Positions 46,336-54,627 of a stretch of 64,000 nucleotides of DNA are shown here, piece by piece. Location of the stretch: NCBI GenBank assembly GCA_021372535.1, contig JAJFUH010000006.1, positions 10,829 through 74,828 of the forward strand, read 5' to 3'. The DNA comes from a bacterium. GTDB lineage: Bacteria; Latescibacterota; Latescibacteria; Latescibacterales; Latescibacteraceae. Below the pieces are notes generated by a model. The model saw only the letters and a program-made list of their open reading frames with translations, was not told the DNA's origin and ran no database searches. Positions within the stretch are counted from its first letter, which is position 1. Each line of letters starts with the position of its first letter. The position numbers and the translations under genes were made by a program.

Positions 46336-46399
46336 TAGATGCTGAAGCAAGTTCAGCATGACGGCGTTAATGTCACCCTGAATTTATTTCAGGGTCTAT
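46336..46399 (+). repeat. Dispersed two-part intergenic repeat, copy 2
   Basis: TAGATGCTGAAGCAAGTTCA plus GCATGAC, then GTCACCCTGAATTTATTTCA plus GGGTCTAT. It matches 41681-41752 and starts 49 bp after the GH3 stop codon. Confidence 0.7.
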
Positions 46400-46504
46400 T
46401 GTAAACTTTATTACTTCACTGACTGCAACTTGATATAAATCATGTTTTATCAACAATATCTATTTCACAATATCATTGTTTTCATAAGCACCCTGCCGGG
46501 CACA

Positions 46505-46540
46505 AAAAAATCCCCCGCTCGTTAATGTCGGGGGATTTTT
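46505..46540. terminator. Bidirectional terminator
   Basis: AAAAAATCCCCCG and CGGGGGATTTTT form a GC stem with an A tract on the left and a T tract on the right. It lies between the converging GH3 gene and the SnoaL-like lipoprotein gene and should stop transcription from both sides. Confidence 0.85.
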
Positions 46541-46562
46541 CTGATTCTATCGATAACATATT

Positions 46563-47093
46563 TCACTTCATCGCTTTAACTTCCTCTATGCTGTAGGAAG
46601 CGTCGCCGTGAATCTGCTTCCATGCGCCGTCCTGAAGAACCTTGACGACGGTGACACGTGGATTCATCTTGCCCGGCTTGCCGTTGTTGTCGACAAAATC
46701 GTTATCGACATAGTAGGTGACGACAGCGGCTGTCCCGTCCGGCGATACTTTGATTTTGAGGCCGTTAATCTTGAAATCGACCTTCGACATGGAAGCCATG
46801 GCCGATTCATACCAGGCTTTAACTCCATTCGGGCCCTCCCATCCCTCGACGCGGTCACGGACAGCGGGACCCCAGATGGTGATATCGGGATCATGCGACC
46901 ACATTTCGCTGATGGCGGCAAAATCTTTGTTTGACCATGCCTGAGCATACGCCATCTGCTGCTGGGTAAGTAAATCCACGATCGCCTGGATGTCTACCTG
47001 TTTTGGCGCCGGTGTCTGGGCCGGTTGCTGATGATGGCAGCTGACAGCAGTTATAAGCATGAGTGCGAGCACAATTAAAAGCAGGTTTCTCAT
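46563..47093 (-). CDS. SnoaL/NTF2-like lipoprotein
   Basis: 176 residues from the ATG at 47093, which has a GGAGAGG ribosome binding site and begins a lipoprotein signal (LLLIVLALMLITAVSCHH); an upstream ATG at 47141 is less likely. The mature part is a cone-shaped NTF2/SnoaL fold: QMAYAQAWSNKDFAAISEMW, SHDPDITIWGP, VKAWYESAM, and the VVKVLQDGAWKQIHGDASYS end. Such domains usually bind or convert small ligands. Its stop is followed directly by the terminator at 46505-46540, so it forms a single-gene unit. Confidence 0.85.
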   Translation of the reverse strand: MRNLLLIVLALMLITAVSCHHQQPAQTPAPKQVDIQAIVDLLTQQQMAYAQAWSNKDFAAISEMWSHDPDITIWGPAVRDRVEGWEGPNGVKAWYESAMASMSKVDFKINGLKIKVSPDGTAAVVTYYVDNDFVDNNGKPGKMNPRVTVVKVLQDGAWKQIHGDASYSIEEVKAMK

Positions 47094-47293
47094 GATGTGA
47101 ACCTCTCCTTCATGGTGTAAATGTTTAAAAAATAATGACAAAGTTCAGCGGCAAGCTGAAACGACTCCGCTGGAGTGCCTTGTTGAGCACTGTCCTTTGT
47201 AGATTTGATAAGGTTACTGCTCAATTTCTTTAGTAAGACTGTCTGTATATCTCGAAAAAGACTTTATCAGCGTAAACCCATTGAACATGAATT

Positions 47294-47650
47294 TTACCCG
47301 CCTTCCGTTTCGGCAGGCATTATAGCCCTGATTGCGGTAATAAGATCGGGAATGTTATATTTTGCAACGTTCCAGACCATTTCATGCCTGACTTCGCCGT
47401 ATTCATGAATAAGGATATTTCGTTGGCCGATGATGGACCGCCAGGGAATTTCGGAATGTATCTCTTTCAATTCATCTGAAATGTGACGCGCCGCTTCACC
47501 GATAATCTCGATATAACGTTCGACGGCGCCCCGTAAAAGACGGTCCGTCAGGTAATCCTTTACGGTCTTACCCCGGATGAAATCCTGTATCGCCATTGAG
47601 GCATCAAGCATGTCCCAAAGATAGGCCTTGTCTTTCTCTTCAGACAGCAT
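47294..47650 (-). CDS. hepT: HepT-like RNase toxin of the MntA-HepT system
   Basis: 118 residues. The HEPN-domain motif RNILIHEY (Arg77-x4-His82-x-Tyr84) fits RX4HXY of HepT toxins, with the helical EIIGEAARHISDEL segment before it. HepT is an RNase that is silenced when its partner MntA adds AMP groups to the motif Tyr. The ATG lies inside the last codons of mntA (11 bp overlap), so the two are translated together. All key residues are present, so the toxin looks intact. Confidence 0.93.
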   Translation of the reverse strand: MLSEEKDKAYLWDMLDASMAIQDFIRGKTVKDYLTDRLLRGAVERYIEIIGEAARHISDELKEIHSEIPWRSIIGQRNILIHEYGEVRHEMVWNVAKYNIPDLITAIRAIMPAETEGG

Positions 47651-47942
47651 ATATCACTTCCCGCGTAGAGAGAATCTCCTTTCGACGATATGGATTACGA
47701 AGTCCCTCTTTTTCAATCAGGTCAACTTCACGACCGGTTATAGCCGTCAGCTCATCGTGCATGGTCACCATGTCCCAGAGACTCCAGGGTGCCTCTGGCT
47801 TAAAACTGACGAGAAAATCCATGTCGCTGTTCGGGCCGAAATCATCTCTAAGGGACGAACCGAAAAGTGATAACTCCCTTATACGCCATCTGAGGCAGAA
47901 TTCCACCAGGGCATCTCTATCCAAATTCACGTTCTGAGTCAA
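47640..47942 (-). CDS. mntA: MntA-type nucleotidyltransferase antitoxin
   Basis: 100 residues of a minimal nucleotidyltransferase. The active site is FGSSLRDDFGPNSDMDFLV, with Gly-Ser 28-29 and the metal-binding Asp40/Asp42 pair (GSx10DxD). MntA proteins transfer AMP from ATP to the HepT tyrosine and so neutralise it. The probable start is a TTG at 47942 (no strong ribosome binding site; a GTG four codons later is possible). It overlaps hepT by 11 bp. A two-hairpin dispersed repeat begins 19 bp upstream. Confidence 0.9.
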   Translation of the reverse strand: MTQNVNLDRDALVEFCLRWRIRELSLFGSSLRDDFGPNSDMDFLVSFKPEAPWSLWDMVTMHDELTAITGREVDLIEKEGLRNPYRRKEILSTREVIYAV

Positions 47943-48599
47943 AATTTAATTTCCGTTTAAGAGGGCTGTGAAAAAGTATCTTTTTCACTCGCCCTATGAC
48001 GAAATGTGTTGTTTTGTTGCTGTCAAGGGCATGTAAATAGGCACTTCGTACTGACCCTTGACAGCTTATATCCACGTAATGATGTTTATCACAAAGCTTT
48101 TTAAGCAGCTCATTCGATGCAATATTTTCAGTCAATAATAATTCGCCGCCCATGTTGTCCAAAGTCTTGCAGGGAGTACCCTTTTCTTCTCTGTTATAAA
48201 TTTGTATAAACCCCGCAATTATTTTTAAAGTGAGCCTGACTGTATTTCATAAGTATATATAAACCGTAACAGCCACTATTTTCACAAATTTATGATTATT
48301 GACGAAAACTGTCAAGGTATTTTTGGCGTCGGAGGTCCTATACACTTCTTCTTTTCAACAGTACATGATCTTCAATAGTGATGTTTCCTTTTACAAAGAA
48401 AAATGATGCGAACCGGCGAATCCGATTGTCCTTAACTTTATGATTCATTATGTTGCATGTCATGCTGAAATACTGTCTGTTGTCCGGGAGTCGAAGAAAT
48501 GGATGACGAGGTTGTCGATACCCGGAGTTACCGGGTTGCGGTTGATAGTTGAATAAATGATATTTCAAATTCGGTACTTTTTATAAACGGAGGTTATGA
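47943..48599. other. Divergent intergenic region containing a two-hairpin repeat
   Basis: These 657 bp separate mntA from the first bicupin gene. The two-hairpin repeat occupies 47961-48075. The rest is AT-rich, with no convincing gene. Confidence 0.6.
47961..48075 (+). repeat. Two-hairpin dispersed repeat, copy 1
   Basis: Hairpin A is GGGCTGTGAAAAAG / CTTTTTCACTCGCCC. Hairpin B has an 11-bp stem GCTGTCAAGGG / CCCTTGACAGC enclosing a degraded inner stem (GGCAC ... GTACTG). Between them is ATGACGAAATGTGTTGTTTT. The end is TTATATCCAC. Full copies also occur at 50459-50574 (same strand) and 54518-54627 (inverted). Confidence 0.85.
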
Positions 48600-49514
48600 A
48601 TGGAAAGAAGACAGATGTTGGGAACGCTGTTCGGTCTCGGCGGATATGTATTGACAGATTCGACCGTTCAGGCGGCTCAGAAGGGCAAGCCGGTATTCGG
48701 TCACACCGATCCCTCGAAGTACACAGGCATTACTGCTGCGCACGGCGGCGCGGGAACGCTTCCTTTCATGGAACTGCTCACCCATGAAACGTTCGACACC
48801 AATTTTCTCTTTGTCCACAGAGCGGAACTGCCACCGAAAACCGGTATAGGTGAGCACAACCACCGTCACATGGAAGAGATGTACTTCATCTTCAACGGCA
48901 CAGCCCAGTTCACCGTAAACGGCCGCACCGCCGAGCTTCCCGGGGGCTGCTGCGTGCTGTGCCCTCTGGGCGGTTCGCATGGCATCTACAATAACTCAGA
49001 CGAGACCATCCAGTGGCTCAATGTGGCGGTAAGCATGGTCAAAGGGCAAGGGGATGCCGTCGACTATAAGGACGATCTGAGCACGGCAAAGGTTGAATCT
49101 CCCCCGCCTTTCCTCTGGGCGCCCATCGACAAGAGGCTGCTCAAACCCGCCGCTCATGCTCATGGGGGTAAAGGTTCAATCCCGTTCAAGCGTCTCTGGT
49201 GGAACGATTCGTTCAAAACACCCTGGGAATTCGTGGATCATTGTGTTCTTCCCCCGGATACATCGATCGGGTATCATCAGCATAATGCCATCGAGGAAAT
49301 ATATTATCTCGTTTCGGGTCACGGCAGGATGACGGTGAACGATGTGACATGGGATGTCGGCCCCGGTGATGCGGTACCCTGCACGCTCCATGATTCGCAC
49401 GGTCTTTACAATAACGGCAGCGAGGATATCCTGCTTATCGTGAATTCCTGTGGTTCGAAGGGTAAGGGAGTTTATGATGTCAACAACTGGGGAGATGACC
49501 TGTCTTCCAGATAG
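48600..49514 (+). CDS. Bicupin protein with Tat-like signal, paralog 1
   Basis: 304 residues. The N-terminus MERRQMLGTLFGLGG resembles a twin-arginine signal, with GGAGG upstream. Two cupin domains follow: the first with GIGEHNHRHMEEMYFIFNGT (motif 1) and CPLGGSHGIYNNSD (motif 2), the second with GYHQHNAIEEIYYLVSGHG and LHDSHGLYNNGSED. The His/His/Glu residues of both metal sites are present. It is 30 bp upstream of, and strongly similar to, the next gene. Bicupins act as oxidases, dioxygenases, decarboxylases or sugar isomerases; the substrate is unknown. Confidence 0.88.
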   Translation: MERRQMLGTLFGLGGYVLTDSTVQAAQKGKPVFGHTDPSKYTGITAAHGGAGTLPFMELLTHETFDTNFLFVHRAELPPKTGIGEHNHRHMEEMYFIFNGTAQFTVNGRTAELPGGCCVLCPLGGSHGIYNNSDETIQWLNVAVSMVKGQGDAVDYKDDLSTAKVESPPPFLWAPIDKRLLKPAAHAHGGKGSIPFKRLWWNDSFKTPWEFVDHCVLPPDTSIGYHQHNAIEEIYYLVSGHGRMTVNDVTWDVGPGDAVPCTLHDSHGLYNNGSEDILLIVNSCGSKGKGVYDVNNWGDDLSSR

Positions 49515-49544
49515 GGGTCCAAAGACATAAACAGGGGGAACTGT

Positions 49545-50459
49545 ATGAAACCGTCAAGGATAGTGATTATTGCCGTACTGTGTGCAGGCGCGTATTTTTT
49601 TGCATCGGACAGCGCCCGTACCGAGCAGAAGGGTAAACCGGTATACGGCCGCACCGATCCTTCTCAATATGACAATGTACCCGACTGCCACAAGGGAGCG
49701 GGAACGATCAGGCTGAAATCGATTCTCAGCCACGAGCTGTTCGAGACGAACTTACTTGCAGTATCGCGGGCTGAAATTCCCCCCAGGTGCAGCATCGGCG
49801 AGCACATCCACCGTCACATGGAGGAGATATTCATCATCCTCAACGCGCCCGCCCAGTTTACGGTGAACGGTCGAACCGCGCTTCTGCCTGCCCGCTCGAT
49901 GGTTGTCTGTCCCAGGGGGTCATCGCATGGTATATACAATCCGACCGATCAGACGCTTCAATGGCTGTATTTTGCGGTGTCCGAGGTTAAAGGCAAGGGT
50001 GATGCGATCGACTATGGCGATGACCTGTCAAACGCGCAGATCGAGTCTCCGCCGCCATTCGAATGGACGCTTCTCGACAGGAGTCTCCTCGCGCCCGCCG
50101 CCAACGCGCATAAAGGCAAGGGAACGATACTCTTCCGCCGGATGTATAACAAGGATTCGTTCAAGACCAACTGGGAGTTCATCGACCACTGCATTCTCCC
50201 GCCGGGGACATCGATCGGCTACCACCAGCACAACATGATCGAGGAAGTCTATTACATCGTTTCCGGCAAAGGACGCGCCACGGTGAACGATGTGACCTGG
50301 GATGTCGGCCCCGGCGACGCGATACCCTGCACGCTCCACGATTCACACGGCCTCTACAACAACGGGACGGAAGATATCGAGCTCATCGTGTGTTCGTGCG
50401 CGGTGGAGAAGGGGAAACGTGACACGAACAACTGGGGAGATGACCTCAGTAACCGTTAG
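49545..50459 (+). CDS. Bicupin protein, paralog 2
   Basis: 304 residues with an N-terminal signal (VIIAVLCAGAYFFA), different from the twin-arginine start of its neighbour. The cupin motifs GEHIHRHMEEIFIILNAP and GYHQHNMIEEVYYIVSGKG, with LHDSHGLYNNGTED, align throughout with the gene at 48600. Both proteins end NNWGDDLS(S/N)R, so they are recent tandem duplicates. Metal ligands are intact in both domains. AGGGGGAA precedes the ATG. The stop codon touches the start of a two-hairpin repeat. Confidence 0.88.
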   Translation: MKPSRIVIIAVLCAGAYFFASDSARTEQKGKPVYGRTDPSQYDNVPDCHKGAGTIRLKSILSHELFETNLLAVSRAEIPPRCSIGEHIHRHMEEIFIILNAPAQFTVNGRTALLPARSMVVCPRGSSHGIYNPTDQTLQWLYFAVSEVKGKGDAIDYGDDLSNAQIESPPPFEWTLLDRSLLAPAANAHKGKGTILFRRMYNKDSFKTNWEFIDHCILPPGTSIGYHQHNMIEEVYYIVSGKGRATVNDVTWDVGPGDAIPCTLHDSHGLYNNGTEDIELIVCSCAVEKGKRDTNNWGDDLSNR

Positions 50460-50574
50460 GAGGGCTGTGAAAAAGTATATTTATCACGAGCCCCATGACG
50501 AAATGTGTTGTTTCGGTGCTGTCAAGGGCATGTAAATCGGCACTTTGTGCCGACCCTTGACAGCTTATATCCAC
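50459..50574 (+). repeat. Two-hairpin dispersed repeat, copy 2
   Basis: The best preserved copy. Hairpin A region: AGGGCTGTGAAAAAGTATAT TTATCACGAGCCC (split at base 20). Linker ATGACGAAATGTGTTGTTTC. Hairpin B: outer stem GCTGTCAAGGG / CCCTTGACAGC, inner stem CGGCAC-TTT-GTGCCG. It begins at the last base of the bicupin 2 stop codon, so it could end or protect that mRNA. Confidence 0.88.
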
Positions 50575-50621
50575 ACTTTCAGACATTATCACAAGACTTT
50601 TAGCATTCAATTCCGGAACGG

Positions 50622-51659
50622 TTATCGGGCTGTCATGACTTTCAATCCCTCAACAAGCGGGGGATATTCGGTCGGTTTTTTATTATCGCTTCCCCATGTT
50701 GTGAACAGGTGGCCGAGCATCTTTGAGTTGTTCTGCTCGATGCTATATTGAATGAGCTTCTGCGAGGCATCGACCTTGTTCCAGCTTGCCGGGAGAACCC
50801 GGAAGCCTTTAATCAGGAATTCCTGTATCGAAGGGTATGAATCCCGTGCTTCATAATGCCACGGGCACAGGATGATATCTTTGGGAACCATATTGAGGGC
50901 GGGAGCCGTCCCGTTCTCGGATGCTTCCCATTTACCGAAATTGTACTTGGTGCCGTCGATGAAGCGGTCGGCCCACATGAGCATTTCCACTCCGCGCTGT
51001 TTTACCAGAAAGTTATGGTAATCGTTCACTGCCTTGGCGAAGAGTTTCGCCGGGTCTTTCCCTTTTGTCGAAGGTGACTTGTCGGAACCTATCAGAAAAA
51101 TCTCATCCATTCCGACATGAAGCGCATCGGCTCCGAAAGCATCGATTATCTCGCCCATGAGGCTGAAAATAATGGGATTGAGGTCGGGATTGGTCATGTC
51201 CCATTCACGGCAGTACAGGCCCTCGTTGTTCGGGAACGCGCCCGGAGTGAGGTCGAACTGCGGGTACTTGATCAGGAGCGGGAACGTGGTTTTTGTCCAT
51301 GACTGGTGCCCGAGGCACTGAAACTGGGGTATGAGACGTATATTGTATTGTCTGCAGAGCGCGGCAAACTTTCCCGCACCTTCTTTGGTGATGACGCTGC
51401 CGGGCATTCTCAGTTCCGGGTGTTTTTCAAAAGCGAAGTGATAATCCACCTCGAGAACCAGGACATTGAGCCCCATTTCCGCGAGCGCCGGAATACTGTT
51501 TCCAAGCGCTTCGAGGTCAGCGTCCGTGTTGTAGTTCAACAGATGCAGCGCCCGCCATGTTTCACCCTTTTGGGGGCCGACAGTGGTTTTATGCATGGAT
51601 GCACACCCTGCGATAAATCCGCAGAGAGCAATCGCGCAGAGAACTTTTAACAGTTTCAT
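50622..51659 (-). CDS. GH20-like exported hydrolase, lipoprotein
   Basis: 345 residues with a lipoprotein signal (AIALCGFIAGCAS, Cys19) and GGGAGG upstream. The TIM barrel contains NVLVLEVDYHFAFEKHPELR, IPQFQCLGHQSW-type residues at 110-121 and the GH20 catalytic pair Asp185-Glu186 in LHVGMDEIFL. It lacks the separate N-terminal GH20b domain, so it is a short GH20-like enzyme. In GH20 the Glu is the acid/base and the Asp helps the substrate N-acetyl group attack, so an N-acetylhexosaminidase activity is plausible. Confidence 0.85.
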   Translation of the reverse strand: MKLLKVLCAIALCGFIAGCASMHKTTVGPQKGETWRALHLLNYNTDADLEALGNSIPALAEMGLNVLVLEVDYHFAFEKHPELRMPGSVITKEGAGKFAALCRQYNIRLIPQFQCLGHQSWTKTTFPLLIKYPQFDLTPGAFPNNEGLYCREWDMTNPDLNPIIFSLMGEIIDAFGADALHVGMDEIFLIGSDKSPSTKGKDPAKLFAKAVNDYHNFLVKQRGVEMLMWADRFIDGTKYNFGKWEASENGTAPALNMVPKDIILCPWHYEARDSYPSIQEFLIKGFRVLPASWNKVDASQKLIQYSIEQNNSKMLGHLFTTWGSDNKKPTEYPPLVEGLKVMTAR

Positions 51660-52071
51660 TCGGAGCCTCCCTCAATTTGTCCGGTTCATACCGATTCGCA
51701 CGTCAATTCCCCTTTAAACAGAGTGAAAATCCAGTATAGTGGAAAAAAAGCTGTCAAAAGCCGGAACATAATGCCTGTTTATATGCTTTTGAAAGTAGTC
51801 ATGCCATATACTTCCCCCCGGTTATTGTTTCGGGGATCGTATTTTTTCCTTTTAAAAGCTGACTGGTAATGGTACTGAAAGAGAATGTTTTTATGGATTT
51901 CTTTTTATGTTTTGTATATTTTCAATATAATATACCAGAATATACTGCCGTAAAGGACAAGGAAAATGATATGGGCATGCTGTTTTATGAAAAATACATT
52001 TTCTGAATACGTCTTATTCACACAAAGAAACATTTAACAAAAATAACACTTTTTAAAAAAGGATAAGCACT
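51660..52071. other. Divergent intergenic region
   Basis: 412 bp between the GH20-like and NagB-like genes. AT-rich; no gene, repeat or strong hairpin was seen. AAAGGA precedes the ATG at 52072. Confidence 0.5.
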
Positions 52072-52872
52072 ATGGATATGACTCCCGTTTTCTCAAACGA
52101 TGGACTCGTACGGAAGCTTAAAAGCGACAAGCTCAATGTGCTTGAATACGAGAACCGTGACCTCCTCGGGCGATCCGCCGCCGCTGCTGTTTCCGATCTC
52201 ATGCGACGTGTCATCGGTGAGAAGGGACGGGTTCGAATGGTATTCGCATCGGCGATGTCACAGACGGATTTCCTGAAACATCTCAGCGAAACGCCCGATC
52301 TCGACTGGACGAAGGTGTATGCGTTTCATCTCGACGATTACCTGGATTTTCCCTCCGACCACGAGCAGTCTTTCAGCCGTTTTCTTGTCGACAGGCTCTT
52401 CAGCAAGGTCAAGGGCGCGAATTTTTTTCCCGTCAACAGCGAGTCGAAGGATCCCGAGAAAGAGTGCAAACGATACACGGCGCTCCTGAACGAAGCCCCC
52501 ATCGACATCATGATACTCGGAATCGGCGAGAGCGGGCATCTTGCCTTTATCGACCCGCCGTACTGCAATTTCAGCGATCCCGAAACATTCAAGACAACCG
52601 AGCTCGATGAACAGAGCAGGCAGCAGATGATTCATGACGGCTGTTTCAATTCTATCGGCGAGGTGCCTAAAAGAGCCTATACCATGACCGTGCCCGCCTG
52701 CCTGAGCGGGCTCTTTACCATCATCATCGTCCCGACCGAACTCAAGGCAAAAACCATCAAAGCGGTTGTGGAAGGTCCGATAACGACTGAGGTTCCGGCG
52801 TCCATTCTCCAGAAGAAGGGTAACGCCTGGCTCCTCATCGACAAGGATTCGGGGAGTCTGCTTAAGAAGTAA
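52072..52872 (+). CDS. NagB/6-phosphogluconolactonase-like protein with altered active site
   Basis: 266 residues of the glucosamine-6-phosphate isomerase fold. Asp88 in AFHLDDYLDF matches the catalytic Asp72 of E. coli NagB. His156 in GIGESGHLAF matches His143, but the relay residues Asp141 and Glu148 correspond here to Ser154 and Asp161. It could be a deaminase with a modified relay, or a related isomerase or lactonase. It lies among hexosaminidase-type genes (GH20-like, GH3), which favours a role with amino sugars. AAGGA precedes the ATG. Confidence 0.82.
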   Translation: MDMTPVFSNDGLVRKLKSDKLNVLEYENRDLLGRSAAAAVSDLMRRVIGEKGRVRMVFASAMSQTDFLKHLSETPDLDWTKVYAFHLDDYLDFPSDHEQSFSRFLVDRLFSKVKGANFFPVNSESKDPEKECKRYTALLNEAPIDIMILGIGESGHLAFIDPPYCNFSDPETFKTTELDEQSRQQMIHDGCFNSIGEVPKRAYTMTVPACLSGLFTIIIVPTELKAKTIKAVVEGPITTEVPASILQKKGNAWLLIDKDSGSLLKK

Positions 52873-52880
52873 AAATTATT

Positions 52881-52950
52881 CCGCGGATGAACACTGACAG
52901 ACATGGATAATAAATGAAACGTTCTCAATACATTACGTGTTCATCCGCGG
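52881..52950. repeat. Long inverted repeat between convergent genes
   Basis: CCGCGGATGAACAC (52881-52894) and GTGTTCATCCGCGG (52937-52950) are perfect 14-bp inverted repeats with a 42-base spacer. The element lies between the converging NagB-like and PL10-like genes and may end transcription from both. Confidence 0.7.
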
Positions 52951-52969
52951 ATTAACCTCCCGCGCGTGT

Positions 52970-54451
52970 TCAACGGGATGCAGTGGCGTTTTTTGTAAGA
53001 TTTACATACCGTGAGAGTGTTCTCATATTCCGGATAAATGTCCGGGTTCGTATCCAGCCGTTTTTCATAACGGGACCGGTAAACTCGTAGTCGTTCTTAT
53101 AACAGAATCGCGCCGAGTACATTCTGCCGTCCTCGGTCCATCGACCCTGTTCATCGAGGGCGTCTATTATTTTTCTGATATTACCCTCCATTGCCTGCGC
53201 CTGTTTCAGCGCCTGCTCTCCCGTGGGCAGCGACGGTGCATCGGGCGGTTTCTCCCAGACAGCCGAGGCCAGCTTTCCATACCGCTCGCGCTCCCGTTTT
53301 GTCGAAAAATTCTTACTGACGAAACCATATCCGCCCATCGCTTTCGAGAGATCGTAGGTTATCTTTATGGAGTCATATGACCCCGAATCTCCCTCGTACA
53401 TTGCCGCCAAAGGTTTGTTTGTCCCTTCTTCAATGAATGTGCCGATGCTTCCATCCGGCATTATTGCGCTGTCGAGCCAGTCGAGAGCTTTCGGTATCGG
53501 TTCGAGATAGCGGCGGTCACCGGTTATTTCATAGGTGTCCATGAGCATGTTTACGTTAGCGGTTGTTGCCGAAGGGGTGAGCGAGGGTGGCTCGAGAATC
53601 CGTCCCCATGCAAGCTTCAGGTCATGGGTGTACTGAAGTCCCCAACCGTACTGGGGGCCTGCATGCTGGCTGACAATAATGAAATCGGCACCGTGCATGG
53701 CGGCTTCGAGGTATTTCTTGTTTGCGAGAATCTTGTAGGCATTGAGCAGAAGATCGATATTGTTCTGAATGACATCGTCGTTGAATGTGTAATACGTGTC
53801 ATAGCCGGTTCCGATGAAGGGATATCGCTGTGACCATCCGCCGAGAGGCAGCTGCGCCTCCAGGACAAAATTGAGAGCCTTTTCAAGCGGTCCGAGATAG
53901 ACCGGGTCCGATGTTATGTCATAAAGCCTGAGGAGAAGCATTGTCGGGCCTGAGGTAACAGCGTCGTCGAATGTGGCGTTCCCGTCGAAATGAGAAAATT
54001 CGTTGAAATCGGGATGATTCCCTTCATGTTTGTACCAGTCGTCGATACTGCCCGCTTTAAAATCGATGAGATAGTTCCAGCCGCCGCAATCGAGCTGACC
54101 ACGAATGAGTGCACGCGCTGCGGCATCAGCGGCTTCGAGGTAGAACATATCGCCTGTCGCCTCGTACGCGTCGAGATATATCTGGCCGACTCCGGGTGTC
54201 GCAGGGTCCTGAACCCATATCTGGCTCTCACGGGCGGGCATTTCACCGTAACGGTATTTCATGTCCACCGTGTATTCGAAGAGATAACCGCCTTTTGTCG
54301 ATACCTTCCCGTAGTAGAACTGCGCTGCTTTTTTCATAGCTTCGACTGCCTGCTTTTCCAGAGTCGCCTGAGCCGATGCGTGCATGGGGAACGAACAGAG
54401 ACAGAGACCGAGCACAGCCACGCACAATACTGCTGATACTCCCGTTTTCAT
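52970..54451 (-). CDS. Exported pectate lyase family 10-like protein
   Basis: 493 residues with a signal peptide (VLGLCLCSFPMHASA) and GGAGAG upstream. The fold is an alpha/alpha toroid with repeated GDMFYLEAADAAAR, GPLEKALNFVLEAQ and AAMHGADFII helices. The PL10-type signature is GGWSQRYPF followed by YTFNDDVIQNNIDLLLNAYK (about residues 205-240). Family members cleave polygalacturonate by beta-elimination with calcium. The resemblance is clear in these motifs but other regions differ, so a related lyase activity or a different uronate polymer is possible. Confidence 0.82.
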   Translation of the reverse strand: MKTGVSAVLCVAVLGLCLCSFPMHASAQATLEKQAVEAMKKAAQFYYGKVSTKGGYLFEYTVDMKYRYGEMPARESQIWVQDPATPGVGQIYLDAYEATGDMFYLEAADAAARALIRGQLDCGGWNYLIDFKAGSIDDWYKHEGNHPDFNEFSHFDGNATFDDAVTSGPTMLLLRLYDITSDPVYLGPLEKALNFVLEAQLPLGGWSQRYPFIGTGYDTYYTFNDDVIQNNIDLLLNAYKILANKKYLEAAMHGADFIIVSQHAGPQYGWGLQYTHDLKLAWGRILEPPSLTPSATTANVNMLMDTYEITGDRRYLEPIPKALDWLDSAIMPDGSIGTFIEEGTNKPLAAMYEGDSGSYDSIKITYDLSKAMGGYGFVSKNFSTKRERERYGKLASAVWEKPPDAPSLPTGEQALKQAQAMEGNIRKIIDALDEQGRWTEDGRMYSARFCYKNDYEFTGPVMKNGWIRTRTFIRNMRTLSRYVNLTKNATASR

Positions 54452-54517
54452 TGCTTCTCTCCTTTCCCGATAAAGATCAGAAATGTGGTAAAAAAAAATT
54501 TGTTATGCTTAGAAAAA

Positions 54518-54627
54518 GCTGTCAAGGGTCGGCACGGAGTGCCGATTTATACGCCCTTGACAGCAACAAAAATAATATATTTCGTCATCGGGTGAGTGAA
54601 AAAGGGACTTTTTCATCACCCTCTCAG
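54518..54627 (-). repeat. Two-hairpin dispersed repeat, copy 3 (inverted)
   Basis: On the minus strand: GAGGGTGATGAAAAAGTCCC then TTTTTCACTCACCC, linker GATGACGAAATATATTATTT, then the outer stem GCTGTCAAGGG / CCCTTGACAGC around inner stem CGGCAC-TCC-GTGCCG. It starts at the stop codon of the URO-D gene at 54624, as copy 2 does for bicupin 2. Confidence 0.88.

Noticed and set aside
47917-48162. 81-codon minus-strand open frame over the two-hairpin repeat
   Set aside because: Its sequence is the translation of the repeat; the inverted copy at 54518 gives a similar peptide with stops and no ribosome binding site, so it is a by-product of the repeat.
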